The notes: generated by a model from the letters alone, not told the origin. A stretch of 37,143 bases of DNA from CAZKUN01 sp964555935 (GCA_964555935.1 CAZKUN010000071.1:1-37143); one strand, 5' to 3'. Counted from the first letter of the stretch, positions 16,968-25,592 are shown. A program made the numbers and translations.

Positions 16968-17442
16968 ATGAAACGACGGAGCTGCGTAGGAATGGCACTG
17001 CTCGTGCTCGCGGTCATCATGGGAGCGTGTCAGCCGGCGCGCGAAGTCGAAGGCGTGTCAGAGCAACCGCCACCCCCCCGCGACCGGGCTTGTGGCGGGA
17101 GGCATCTACTCCGTGTCTGATGGCGATGGTGGGTTCAGCCTGGTGAAGATCCTGGTGCTGGACGATGAGGCCGTACACGTGCGCCTCTACCGAGAAAGCT
17201 ACGCCACGCGGCCGACCGAGGTGGACCCGGCCGAGTTGGACTACGGTGGCGATGAGGCGAGCGGGAGCTTCGGTGTGGGACACGTGCCGGTGGAGCGGAA
17301 GGGGTTCGATGCCTGGGAGCCGGAACTCGTGATGGAGACGACGGTCGAGCCGGAGGAGCTGGAGGGCTACAACATCTGGAAGGAATCGGGCGAAGAAGTC
17401 CACGTGGAGGAGAGCGAGCTGACGGAGGAGCCGTCCGGCTAG
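16968..17442 (+). pseudogene. Small lipoprotein interrupted by a frameshift at a C7 tract
   Basis: From ATG 16968 (AGGGGAATCGG just upstream) the first frame encodes a signal with a lipobox (MALLVLAVIMGACQ) and a proline stretch, then runs into a stop at 17118-17120. The next frame, open from the same point to 17442, encodes a compact domain reading GGIYSVSDGDGGFSLVKIL, then VHVRLYRESY and LEGYNIWKE. Removing one C from the seven at 17073-17079 joins both into one protein of about 157 residues. Without the shift, both halves look incomplete: a signal with no domain, and a domain with no export signal. Function unknown. This may be a sequencing error, a true mutation or a phase-variable tract. 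Confidence 0.7.
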
Positions 17443-18131
17443 ATCGCGCCGACCCGCTTGAGATAGCCCCTCGTGCGCGGGCAGCTGGCGATGCACATGC
17501 CGCACAAGGTGTGTTCGCTCCCGGCCGCCGCTGCGCGTTTCTTCATCCCTTCGCGGCAAGCAAACGGATCGAACAACTTCTCGCGTACCATACCGGGCTC
17601 CCACAGCGTCCCCGTCACTGCCTCGCCCGGACAGACATCCACGCAGACGGTGCAGTCACCGCAGCGCGATTCCGTCGCCGGGTTGCCCACGGGCAGGTCG
17701 GCATCGGTCAGCACGCTCGCGAGTCGGATCGCCGCGCCATGTGATGGCGTGACCAAGACCGCGCACTTGCCGATCCAGCCGACGCCGGCCAGACGCGCGA
17801 CGGTCTTGTGAGGCAGTTGGGTCGATAGCGTCGCCGGATCGATCCCGACATGTGAGGCGGCCTGAGGCACTGCCAGCGCGCCACGGCGGACCAGGAGATC
17901 GGCGGCGTGACCGCTTAGTTCGTCCAGCAGGGCGTTGGCGCGATCGTACTCGTCCTGATACTCCTTCGACGGGCCGCCCGGGATGCGCGAAACGATGCCG
18001 GTCACGAGCGGAACGGCGATGGCGATGCCGCGCGGCAGACCGTGGCGAGCGTCCTCGGGCACGGGTGATAGGTCCGCGCACTCAACGATACACGCGCCGC
18101 GGGTGAGAAGCGCTTCTCGTAGGTCGTCCAT
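17439..18131 (-). CDS. QueG-like double [4Fe-4S] protein
   Basis: 230 residues resembling the C-terminal part of epoxyqueuosine reductase-type proteins: HKTVARLAGVGWIGKCAVLV (109-128), then a ferredoxin-like motif Cys157, 160, 163, 167 (CGDCTVCVDVCP) and a second set Cys192, 210, 213, 217 (CGMCIASCP). It lacks the full-length cobalamin-binding QueG organisation, so true queuosine synthesis is doubtful. Stand-alone relatives often sit beside corrinoid methyltransferase genes and may supply electrons. The ATG lies one base after the stop of the URO-D-like gene, so it is translationally coupled. Its stop shares the CTAG at 17439-17442 with the convergent lipoprotein gene. Confidence 0.8.
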   Translation of the reverse strand: MDDLREALLTRGACIVECADLSPVPEDARHGLPRGIAIAVPLVTGIVSRIPGGPSKEYQDEYDRANALLDELSGHAADLLVRRGALAVPQAASHVGIDPATLSTQLPHKTVARLAGVGWIGKCAVLVTPSHGAAIRLASVLTDADLPVGNPATESRCGDCTVCVDVCPGEAVTGTLWEPGMVREKLFDPFACREGMKKRAAAAGSEHTLCGMCIASCPRTRGYLKRVGAI

Positions 18132-18132
18132 G

Positions 18133-19035
18133 TCAGCCCTCGCTCCTCAGGACGCACTGGCGGTGTTCGTCGACCATGAGGCGGTAGTTCTCCGGCGGCA
18201 TGCCGGCGTAGATGCAGTTGGACGTCGAGAGGATGTAGCGCTTGCCGATACCCCCGTGCTCCATGCAGTAGGAGACGGAGCCACGGATCTCCTCCTCGGT
18301 GCCATCTTGCAGCATCGCGCAGTTCACGTTGCCCATGAGGAGCCAGTCCGGAAACTGCTCGCGCACCCGCTTGATGTCCATGTGCCCCTGAGGGTCGACG
18401 GACTGGTAGCCGTCGAGCCCCGTGCCGTGGAGCTGGTCGAGGATCTCCGTCAGGCAACCATCCGAGTGCAGGATCGCAACCTTCCCCAGGCCGTGGGAGA
18501 CATCGACGATCTCCGCGAGGTAGGGCGTGACGAGATCCTGGAAATGCGCGGGCGAGATGAAAGGCGCGTCGTTGAAGCCGAAGTCATACGTCAGCACGAA
18601 GAAGTCCGCGCCCGCGTCCGCCATCCGCCGCAGCGATTCCTTGGCCGCATCGCACTTCGTCCGGGCCTCGGCATGGAGTTCCTCCGGCCGCTCGAAGAGC
18701 TTGACCGAGAAGTCCATGTACGCGGAGCCGGGCAACAACCAGAACACGCCGCCGCCTTCGTAACCGGGGACGAGCGCGTCGTCGCCGAGCGCGGTCTTCA
18801 CGTGCGCAATCGCGTCGGGGTTGTAGCCCTCCGCGGCAGGCACAGCCGCCCAGTCGAACTCGTCGATCAGCCGGCGATGGACGTCGGCGTGGAACGCCCA
18901 TCGGTCTTCCTCGGCGACATCCGATGGGTCCATTCCGAACATGGCCTGAGGAATCTGAAACACCAGCTCCCAGTGCGGCGGAGCGTCGGGCGTGCCTCCA
19001 TCGAGGAGGGTCTCCAGTCGGTCCCTGTTGGTCAT
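18133..19035 (-). CDS. URO-D/MtaA-type (corrinoid-linked) methyltransferase-like protein
   Basis: A 300-residue protein of the uroporphyrinogen decarboxylase superfamily. Instead of URO-D's substrate signature it has a candidate zinc site as in MtaA/CmuA methyltransferases: His190 and Cys194 in ILHSDGC, Cys239 in GNVNCAML and Cys274 in STSNCIYAG. Such enzymes move methyl groups between corrinoid proteins, coenzymes and substrates such as methanol, methylamines or methoxylated compounds. No separate corrinoid protein is encoded here. It starts 3 bases after the Tat-protein gene and is followed after one base by the [4Fe-4S] gene, indicating one operon. Methyl donor and acceptor are unknown. 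Confidence 0.82.
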   Translation of the reverse strand: MTNRDRLETLLDGGTPDAPPHWELVFQIPQAMFGMDPSDVAEEDRWAFHADVHRRLIDEFDWAAVPAAEGYNPDAIAHVKTALGDDALVPGYEGGGVFWLLPGSAYMDFSVKLFERPEELHAEARTKCDAAKESLRRMADAGADFFVLTYDFGFNDAPFISPAHFQDLVTPYLAEIVDVSHGLGKVAILHSDGCLTEILDQLHGTGLDGYQSVDPQGHMDIKRVREQFPDWLLMGNVNCAMLQDGTEEEIRGSVSYCMEHGGIGKRYILSTSNCIYAGMPPENYRLMVDEHRQCVLRSEG

Positions 19036-19038
19036 CGG

Positions 19039-20061
19039 CTATCCCCAGTCGGTGTTGAGCGCGCCCTCGAGTGCCTCGACGGCTTCGGTCTCCGCGACCT
19101 GTGCGTCCCGGAGGAGGCCGGCGCCTTCATCGATGCTGATCTCGTCCTCGACGGTCTGGTCGGCCTCGCCGGGGAACGGGAAGACTGCCGCGAAGCGCCT
19201 CATGGCATCGACGGCGGGCAGGTAGGCCGCCGCCGCCGCTTGGAGCAGCTCGACATCAGCCTGCCGCCCGGCGACGCGCTCAACGAAGGCCTGCGCGTGC
19301 GCGACACGGTCGGCATAGCAGGCCGCGCAGTACGAATTCCCAAACGCGTTCGCCCTGTGACCCAGCAGCTCAGACATCCAGAACCTCCACGCGCTCAGGC
19401 CCCACCCCGGATTGGGGCTGAACGGATGCCGATCCTGGCGCATCAGCTGAACGCCGTGGTTGATCGTCTGGCGGTCGCCCTTGCCTGGCTCCACGGTCAG
19501 GGCCGTCGGGAAGGCGAGGGCGTAGACCCCGCCGGGTGCATCCAGCGCGTCATGGGCCAGCGGCCCTTCGCGCACCGCGCCGACGAAGTGGTACTGGGCT
19601 TCGTCGACTGCGACCACCGCTGCGAACTCTGGGACAAACGCGCCGTTGATCACGCACGGTCGGCCGGCCCCAACCTCTCGGGTGACGAACTCGAAGGCGT
19701 CGCGGTAGGTGTCGGCGTTCTGCTGCGGCGCGTAGTATGCCATCGTCGCCCGCCCGAGCCACGGGATCCCTTCGTGGAGAATGTCCCACTGGAACGCGGT
19801 CGGGCCCCACACGCCGACGGTCTCAGGGATGTGCAGGACGAACGCGTACCCCGTCGCCCCCGCGACATCGATGGCGTCGCACACGCATCCCAGCGCCTGC
19901 AGGCAGCTCGTCGTTGCGTTGATCCACGACAGCCAGCCTTGGGTCGGCTCGACTTGCATCGGCACGCGACTGACCTGCCCCTGCGCGCCGGAGCCCAAGG
20001 CCAATCCCCCAGCGGCGACGCCGGCACCCGTGAGGAATCGCCTGCGGTTCAGGTTGCTCAT
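19039..20061 (-). CDS. Tat-exported protein with papain/C39-like features, unknown function
   Basis: 340 residues starting with a twin-arginine signal (NRRRFLTGAGVAAGGLALG, residues 5-23), so it is exported folded, often with a cofactor. The mature part opens with a conserved-looking Cys53 (INATTSCLQALG) and later CPRxx-free segments; the arrangement faintly recalls BtrH/C39-type cysteine acyltransferase folds. Further cysteines occur at NSYCAACYAD near residue 245. A helical region forms the C-terminus. Its ATG overlaps the DinB-like gene stop by four bases. The fold suggestion is weak; treat as hypothetical Tat substrate. Confidence 0.65.
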   Translation of the reverse strand: MSNLNRRRFLTGAGVAAGGLALGSGAQGQVSRVPMQVEPTQGWLSWINATTSCLQALGCVCDAIDVAGATGYAFVLHIPETVGVWGPTAFQWDILHEGIPWLGRATMAYYAPQQNADTYRDAFEFVTREVGAGRPCVINGAFVPEFAAVVAVDEAQYHFVGAVREGPLAHDALDAPGGVYALAFPTALTVEPGKGDRQTINHGVQLMRQDRHPFSPNPGWGLSAWRFWMSELLGHRANAFGNSYCAACYADRVAHAQAFVERVAGRQADVELLQAAAAAYLPAVDAMRRFAAVFPFPGEADQTVEDEISIDEGAGLLRDAQVAETEAVEALEGALNTDWG

Positions 20062-20495
20062 ACGCCCAAGGCCTCCCGGATCACCGTGATCTGGCCTGCG
20101 TGACTGACGTCGTGCTGGATCATCGTCCAGAACAGATTGGCGGCGCTTTCACCGTGCCAGGCAGTGGGAACGGGCTTTGCGAGGTCGTCTTCGGCGATCT
20201 GCTCGAGGCAATGAACGCGGTAGGCGTGGCAGGCTTCGAGATACTCGAGCAGCGATTCGATGGTGTCGCCGGGCTCGGCGACCGGCTTGGGCGGATCGCC
20301 GAAGGCCTGGATCATGTACATGAGGTCACACCGCGCGACGTGGTCGATGATGCTCCAGATAGGGCAGTGCCACACGCCGTCCGTGGATCGCCTGGCGGCC
20401 TCGGTGGTGAGACCGCGCGTGGCCGCCTTCATGCACATCTCGTCCCAGTCGTAGGCGCGCTCGGTCTCGTGGAGCAGCAGGTCCCTCAGTGTCAT
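20058..20495 (-). CDS. DinB/YfiT-like metal-binding four-helix protein
   Basis: A 145-residue protein with the DinB-like layout: four helices with a His triad, here His52 (SIIDHVARCD), His128 and His132 (MIQHDVSHAGQITVIREALG). The superfamily includes thiol transferases (bacillithiol, mycothiol) and damage-inducible proteins and binds a divalent metal. The ATG at 20495 is chosen since GAGAGGG lies about 10 bases upstream. It is the first of four tightly packed genes ending at 17439, an unusual companion for a methyltransferase. Confidence 0.8.
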   Translation of the reverse strand: MTLRDLLLHETERAYDWDEMCMKAATRGLTTEAARRSTDGVWHCPIWSIIDHVARCDLMYMIQAFGDPPKPVAEPGDTIESLLEYLEACHAYRVHCLEQIAEDDLAKPVPTAWHGESAANLFWTMIQHDVSHAGQITVIREALGV

Positions 20496-20621
20496 CGGGC
20501 GGCCCTCTCTCAACCGACGCCCGTTCCGGTGGCGTCGATGCGCTACAATTCACCGCGACGGCAGCACATCCTCTGCGCGTGGAGACCTGATGAGAGACGG
20601 TTCGCGTGGCGGTCGGTCTGG

Positions 20622-21299
20622 CTACTGTCTGTGCGGGCGGTGGGTGAGCGACGTCCTTACCCGATTGCGTTTGGCCTGCACCCTCCAGCCCCAGTTGCCC
20701 ATGAGCGTGTAGAGCCACGTGGGCATTGGGGGCTTGGAGAGTATCGCGGTTGCCTCGGCGGGCACGGGCTGACCGGCGGCGAACGCCCGCGCGGCGATAT
20801 CGAGGGCGGCTCTCATGTTGCGTGCCTGTCCGCCGACCTCGGCAAGCGGCTTCCCGCCGAGCGCCTCGCCGGCGCCGATGCCCAGCCCCCCGACCCACCC
20901 AAAGCCCGTCTCCTTCGCGAAACGCTCGTAGATTGCCAGTGCCGGTTCCACATGTTCAGGCTCGGGGAATCCGGAGTTGACGATCGCGCTCATGCGGGGC
21001 CCGGATGCGTCGGCCGGGCGCCGCGACGCGATTCGTTCGAGCAACTCAACTGCTTGACCGGGCAGGCTGTCGTTGTACAGTGGGCTGGCGAAGACCACCA
21101 AGTCGGCGGCCGAGATCTCGGAGCAAAGCCCTTCGAAGGCATCCTCGGAGCCGAGCGCCTTGCGGACGCGCAGGATGTTGGTCTCGCAACCTCGTTCGCC
21201 GAGACGCTCGAGCAGATAACTCGCCAGCGATTCGGAGTTGCTCGAGCCCGCCGAGCGAGGGCTGCCGATGATGGCCAGCACTCGAGTCTGGTCAGTCAT
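20622..21299 (-). CDS. NAD(P)H-dependent FMN reductase / flavodoxin-like protein
   Basis: 225 residues with a flavodoxin-like fold: an FMN phosphate loop (IIGSPRSAGSSNSES, about residues 10-24), VVFASPLYNDSLPGQAVELLER (about 68-89) and INSGFPEPEH-like text near 110. Such proteins reduce flavin or carry electrons from NAD(P)H. Its ATG overlaps the stop of the upstream iron-sulfur flavoprotein by four bases, so the two are translated together and may form an electron chain. A 126-bp gap separates it from the DinB-like gene; no clear terminator is seen there. Confidence 0.82.
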   Translation of the reverse strand: MTDQTRVLAIIGSPRSAGSSNSESLASYLLERLGERGCETNILRVRKALGSEDAFEGLCSEISAADLVVFASPLYNDSLPGQAVELLERIASRRPADASGPRMSAIVNSGFPEPEHVEPALAIYERFAKETGFGWVGGLGIGAGEALGGKPLAEVGGQARNMRAALDIAARAFAAGQPVPAEATAILSKPPMPTWLYTLMGNWGWRVQAKRNRVRTSLTHRPHRQ

Positions 21300-21871
21300 G
21301 CCGTCGCCCCCGTGTTCGTGAGCAGGTCATCAATGTGCTGCTGGATCGCCTCGGGCGGCTCGTCACGCGTGATGATCTCCACCGCATGAACCGGGGCGTG
21401 GTGGTTCTTCGCGTTCCGGCTGACCAGCTTGCGGAAGATCGCCTCGGCCTCGGCGTCCGGTTCCGGGAGGACGCCGGCGACCGCCATGCTTGGGTAGCGC
21501 TCGTAGCGTGCCTTGTGGTGGATCCTGCCGTCGATCTTGTCGAAGAACGGGAGGATGTTCGGGATGAGGCGATCGAGCATTCGCTTGAGGTGGGATGAGT
21601 AACCGCCGAAGGTCACGGGCGTGAGCAGCGCGAGGATATCGGCTGCGATTACGGACTTTGCGACGTCTCTCGCATCGTCGTCAATCACGCAGATGCCCGG
21701 GGTCTTCAGCCAGCACCCGAAACACCCGACGCAGGCACCGACATCCATGTCGCGCAGGACCACCGTATCGACCTCGCCGCCTGCGGATGCGATGGCCCTG
21801 AGGGCGGCCTCGGCAACGAGTGTCGACGCGTCGTCGCCAGCGTGGGATCCGTCGAGCAATACGGTTCTCAT
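21296..21871 (-). CDS. Iron-sulfur flavoprotein-like NAD(P)H oxidoreductase
   Basis: 191 residues of flavodoxin-like fold. The compact motif Cys47-x2-Cys50-x2-Cys53-x7-Cys61 (CVGCFGCWLKTPGIC) follows the pattern of archaeal iron-sulfur flavoprotein (Isf), where it binds a [4Fe-4S] cluster next to FMN; close flavodoxin-family relatives share the motif without a proven cluster. LLTPVTFGGYSSHLKRMLDR gives the FMN-binding segment. ATG 21871 is preferred over an upstream alternative since AAGGA lies 10 bases before it. It begins 29 bases after the stop of the HzsA-like gene, on the same strand. Confidence 0.8.
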   Translation of the reverse strand: MRTVLLDGSHAGDDASTLVAEAALRAIASAGGEVDTVVLRDMDVGACVGCFGCWLKTPGICVIDDDARDVAKSVIAADILALLTPVTFGGYSSHLKRMLDRLIPNILPFFDKIDGRIHHKARYERYPSMAVAGVLPEPDAEAEAIFRKLVSRNAKNHHAPVHAVEIITRDEPPEAIQQHIDDLLTNTGATA

Positions 21872-21900
21872 GGCGGGCAATTCCTTCGCGATGGCCCAGG

Positions 21901-24900
21901 TCAGGGCCTTTCCACCACGGGGGCGGTTCTCAGGCGGGGGCGGATCGGCAGCAGCTCGATGCCGGGGAATTCCGGGTCCTCCATCTCGTGGATCTCTTCC
22001 GCACCGAGGTAGGGGCTGTTGGCGTCGACCCAGACGGTCAGACGCAGCAGACTTAGCGGGTCGACCCTCACGCCGTAGTGCCGCCCCGCGCCTGCGTGCT
22101 CGATCAACCGGCTCCCGGGGGATAGGTGTCGCATGGGCCCCACCGTAGCCACGGTCGCCGGGTCGTCGTGGTCATCGAACTGGGCGGCGAGCATGTACAC
22201 CGGGAGCGGCGTGGCTATCCCGTAGCCGGGTGCGTCCGGACTGGGGAGGCCTGCGGGGCCATTGGCCTGTCCGCCGGGCACCCAGAGCGCAGGCCCGACC
22301 AGTGTCAGATAGGGCTCCTTGAAGACATCCCACCCCGGGCGCAGCGTCAGGTCGAGGACATCGCGGGCGCCGCCCTCTCCTTGGTGGCAGTCGCCGCAGT
22401 AACGGTCGAGGACCGGTTGCACGAACCGCTCGTAGCCGATGCTCTCCGTGCCCCATGGCGGCGGCGTCACCGGCGTGGGCCCGCGGCGCTGCGCCAGAGC
22501 GAGCGTCTGCGGTGGAGCCGTGCCGTGGGTCTCGTGGCATCCGACGCACCCGCGGGTCTCGCCGGGCATCACGCCGGTGAATGAGCGCATCGTGTGCAAC
22601 GCGCGTCGATTCCCGTCCAGGAGCTGGAAGTAGAGCGAGCGCCCTGCCGGGACCTCGAAGTAAACCGACCCGTCGACCTCGACCGGCACGGTGGAGACGA
22701 CCCGCTTCACGGCTTCCTCCTGGATGACTGATACCGGCGGGCCCGACATGCGGAATGTTTTCCGCCAGGTGGAGTACGTTTTCGCTTCCTGGTGTATCAC
22801 TCGCAGGTACTTCACGCTGCCTCGCGCCAGTTCCGGCACGCCCTCGTAGACGTCGGGGTTGTAGAAGAAGCCCGGTCGCGCCGGGCGCCGGTTCCCTCCC
22901 GTGCCAGGCCAGACGACCTGACTCGGCAGCGTGGGGGGAATGGGTCGTGGTCTGATGGGCATGGCGTACCAGGCGTTATGCGTCCCCTCGAAGATCAGTT
23001 CGCGGTTGCCGGACACGTCCATGAGGTAGATGCGGAACTTGTTGGCCTCGCCACGCGCGGAGACGATGAAGTCCCGCTCAGAGAGCGGGTATGCGCCCAG
23101 ATAGCCCGTGAAGCGACCTGACGAGTGGTAGTCTGCCGACTCCGGCACGTCCACCGGAGGACGAGAGACCTCTGCCCACGGCAGGTCGTAGGTGACTTTA
23201 GTGAGGCCGTCGGGGAAGTTCGTGCCCGCGGAGGGGTCGATGATCCCGAGCGAGCCCGAGAACCAGTCGTGGTGACCGACGCCCGTGAACATCACGCGAT
23301 GGCTACCGGGGATGGGTCGGGGCTCGGCCAGGTGGTCTGGCCAGATGCTCTGGTTCCCCCATAGCGCGGCCGTGTGAGTGCCGTCCTGGCCGGTCGTCCA
23401 GAGGCTCTGGATTCGCCACTGGTCCTTGTCGGAGTACTCCCACCTCGAGTAGATCACGCGTCCATCAGGCAGCAGGGCGGGGACGAAATCGGGCTCGCTG
23501 TTCCTGCTGGTGAGGTAGACGTTTCCGCCGTCAGCGTCGCAGCGGGCCAGGACATATGAGTAGATGTACGGACCGCAGCGAACGTAGGTGTTCCCGCGTG
23601 TGGAGGTGAATGCGATATGCCCGTCGGGCAGGTAGATCGGGTCGATGTCGTCGTACGGGCCCTCCGTGAGCTGGCGCAGGCCCGATCCGTCAAGGGCGAT
23701 CTCGTAGAGATGAAAGCTCTGCTCGTCATGTGCCTTGTAGCAGAACAAGACCCGCCCGGCGTCGAAGGACAGATCGGGCCGCCAGAAGCTCCCTGGCTCA
23801 GCAGGGAACAGCCGGCGGAGTCGGCCGCCGGGGGAGAGGCCCTTAAGCGCCAACAAGCGACCTCCGGGGACGGCTCGATGGCCCAGACGGTGGACGGCCT
23901 GGTGTGGCCACTCCGGCCCCGCTGGATAGGGTTGATCGATGAACAGGAGCTGATCGAAGTCCACCACCGGGTTCCGGAATGCGATGCGGCGCTTGGTCCG
24001 CCGCACCTGCAGGTAGAGTTCCAGCACGTCGGAGGCGGGTTGGTCGGGGGATGCGGCCAATCGCTCGGCTAGGTCGCTCAGTTCCTCCAGCTCCACTGAC
24101 AGATCGGGCGCCCGCGCGCCCTGCCGGAGCCGGGCCGCCAACTCGCGCGCCCAACCAATTTCGTCGGCGACCCGCTCGATCGTGGGATGGCCATCGGCCT
24201 GGTACAACCAGTCGCGGGTGAGGACTTGCTCCGCTTCATCTGGGGTGAGCTGCCGCGTCTCGGGAGTAGCGAGATTGGCTGTCCTCACGGGGAAGTAGCC
24301 GCCATCGATGACTGCGGTCGGCATCTTTGCGCCCGCCGCCGGGCTCAGTCCGTACTTGCCTGCGAGGTACGCGCGTGTCTGTTGAATCTCGGCGGGAGTC
24401 AGGGCGCGGTTGTAGATCAGTAGTTCGGCGATCGCTCCCTCCAGGAACTCCCCGGCCGGCTGCGTCTGCGGCGAAGCCCCGATCAGCAGGTCATGGCCGC
24501 TCGCCCGTATCTGACCGGGCACTTCCACGCTGAGTTCGTGGCCGTCTAGCGCGCCGCGCAGTTGCTGTCCGTCATAGCTGAGCTCAACCAGCGCGAAGCC
24601 GTCTTGCAGGCCCATCGTGTACTTGACGTACCCGTTGCCCTGCGTTCCGGGCCGTCCCAAGCCCAGGTGGGGCCACGGGAAGGACGAGGGCCCCTCGACA
24701 GCAATGCCATAGCCGGTCCAGTCGCCGGCGAAGCTGTTCTTGCCAAAGAGCCACATGTTGGCGGGGGAGACCTTCGCGCTGGCAACCACGAAGGCGGTAA
24801 GCTGGGGAAGGTCGAGCCCTGGGTGCCGCTCGATGGCGAGGTACTGCTGGTTCGCCGCCGAGAAGCCCACGCACGAGAGGCCGGCGACCGCATCCATCGG

Positions 24901-25137
24901 CGCGCGCGTGGGCTGCCGGTCGGGCGCCGCCTGGACTGCGTGGTTGCCATGACCGCTCTTGTCGGCCCAACGATCGACGGGAGTTTCGCGTGCGAGGCTG
25001 AGTGACGGATCGCCACGGCCAGACAGGTCTTGGCCATCCAGCCATACGACCAGGCCCGGTCCGGAGACCGGCTCGTCGGCCGTCGCTGGACCGATGGCAC
25101 TCGTGGCAAGCACCCAAGCCGCGAGGAAACGCATCAT
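21901..25137 (-). CDS. Secreted LamG / TolB-type propeller / di-haem protein related to hydrazine synthase alpha subunit (HzsA)
   Basis: A 1078-residue exported protein. Residues 1-21 form a signal peptide. Residues about 28-275 are a LamG/concanavalin domain (LVVWLDGQDLSG ... FLEGAIAELLIYNRALTPAEI). Residues about 430-760 form a PD40/TolB-type propeller (DGSGLRQLTEGPYDDIDPIYLPDG). The C-terminal part has two c-type haem motifs, CVGCH (864-868) and CGDCH (914-918). This matches the HzsA-related group common in Planctomycetes and allied phyla, most of which do not make hydrazine. AGGAG lies 5 bases before the first of two consecutive ATGs (25137; 25134 is the alternative). It heads the seven-gene minus-strand run. 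Redox substrate unknown. Confidence 0.8.
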   Translation of the reverse strand: MMRFLAAWVLATSAIGPATADEPVSGPGLVVWLDGQDLSGRGDPSLSLARETPVDRWADKSGHGNHAVQAAPDRQPTRAPMDAVAGLSCVGFSAANQQYLAIERHPGLDLPQLTAFVVASAKVSPANMWLFGKNSFAGDWTGYGIAVEGPSSFPWPHLGLGRPGTQGNGYVKYTMGLQDGFALVELSYDGQQLRGALDGHELSVEVPGQIRASGHDLLIGASPQTQPAGEFLEGAIAELLIYNRALTPAEIQQTRAYLAGKYGLSPAAGAKMPTAVIDGGYFPVRTANLATPETRQLTPDEAEQVLTRDWLYQADGHPTIERVADEIGWARELAARLRQGARAPDLSVELEELSDLAERLAASPDQPASDVLELYLQVRRTKRRIAFRNPVVDFDQLLFIDQPYPAGPEWPHQAVHRLGHRAVPGGRLLALKGLSPGGRLRRLFPAEPGSFWRPDLSFDAGRVLFCYKAHDEQSFHLYEIALDGSGLRQLTEGPYDDIDPIYLPDGHIAFTSTRGNTYVRCGPYIYSYVLARCDADGGNVYLTSRNSEPDFVPALLPDGRVIYSRWEYSDKDQWRIQSLWTTGQDGTHTAALWGNQSIWPDHLAEPRPIPGSHRVMFTGVGHHDWFSGSLGIIDPSAGTNFPDGLTKVTYDLPWAEVSRPPVDVPESADYHSSGRFTGYLGAYPLSERDFIVSARGEANKFRIYLMDVSGNRELIFEGTHNAWYAMPIRPRPIPPTLPSQVVWPGTGGNRRPARPGFFYNPDVYEGVPELARGSVKYLRVIHQEAKTYSTWRKTFRMSGPPVSVIQEEAVKRVVSTVPVEVDGSVYFEVPAGRSLYFQLLDGNRRALHTMRSFTGVMPGETRGCVGCHETHGTAPPQTLALAQRRGPTPVTPPPWGTESIGYERFVQPVLDRYCGDCHQGEGGARDVLDLTLRPGWDVFKEPYLTLVGPALWVPGGQANGPAGLPSPDAPGYGIATPLPVYMLAAQFDDHDDPATVATVGPMRHLSPGSRLIEHAGAGRHYGVRVDPLSLLRLTVWVDANSPYLGAEEIHEMEDPEFPGIELLPIRPRLRTAPVVERP

Positions 25138-25183
25138 GCAAACTCCTGGGCCGGTTCTATGGCGGATGGGCGTGGCCGCTCCG

Positions 25184-25213
25184 CGAAAAAAACGGGGCCG
25201 CCGAAGCGGCCCC
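25184..25213 (-). terminator. Intrinsic terminator with TTCG loop
   Basis: On the minus strand GGGGCCGC, loop TTCG, GCGGCCCC is followed by GTTTTTTT: an 8-bp perfect GC stem, a stable tetraloop and seven T. It lies 43 bases after the stop of the small Cys-rich protein gene (25257) and before the HzsA-like gene, so the latter needs its own start site or read-through. Confidence 0.92.
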
Positions 25214-25256
25214 CAATCACAGGAACGAGACGTCTGCTCGATCAGGGCGGGATGAC

Positions 25257-25451
25257 TCAGATCTCGACGGGCTCGCACAGGTTGCCGGGCTTGGCGGCCG
25301 CTCTTCCACAGATGTGACACACGTGCTTGGCGTTCTTCGCCAAGTCGGCTACCTGGTCCATCTTCCGCTTGGATACCAACTCGCAGAGATGGTTGGAGTG
25401 CCCCTTGTGCTCTTTGAACAACGCGTGTTCCCTGACGGTTCGCTTCGGCAT
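25257..25451 (-). CDS. Small Cys/His-rich zinc-ribbon-like protein
   Basis: 64 residues, basic at the N-terminus (MPKRTVREHALFKEHKGH), with Cys23 and a cluster HVCHICGRAAAKPGNLC giving Cys45-x2-Cys48-x10-Cys59 and nearby His43 and His46. The arrangement suits one zinc ion. The ATG at 25451 is preferred over an upstream alternative since AGGGGG lies about 10 bases before it and basic text starts there. It stands alone, followed by a strong terminator, as expected of an independently expressed gene. No function can be named; nucleic acid or protein binding are possible. Confidence 0.75.
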   Translation of the reverse strand: MPKRTVREHALFKEHKGHSNHLCELVSKRKMDQVADLAKNAKHVCHICGRAAAKPGNLCEPVEI

Positions 25452-25592
25452 AGGTGTCAGCCCCCTTAGCAAATACAATGTGACACGGCGCTCGCGCGCT
25501 AATGTCGCATCTCAATACAATTAACACCCGGTCGCATCGTTCCTCTCCGGAAACGGGCCCCGCGCGCGACGGGCGGCCGACCGTCATGATTC

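Noticed and set aside
17983..20103. 706-codon open frame on the plus strand
   Set aside because: It runs antisense across four well-supported genes with Tat, zinc and Fe-S motifs; its length reflects GC-rich codon bias.
20543..20706. Plus-strand TACAAT box followed by a 40-codon frame from ATG 20590
   Set aside because: No -35 element at the right distance, no recognisable product, and it runs antisense into the FMN reductase gene.
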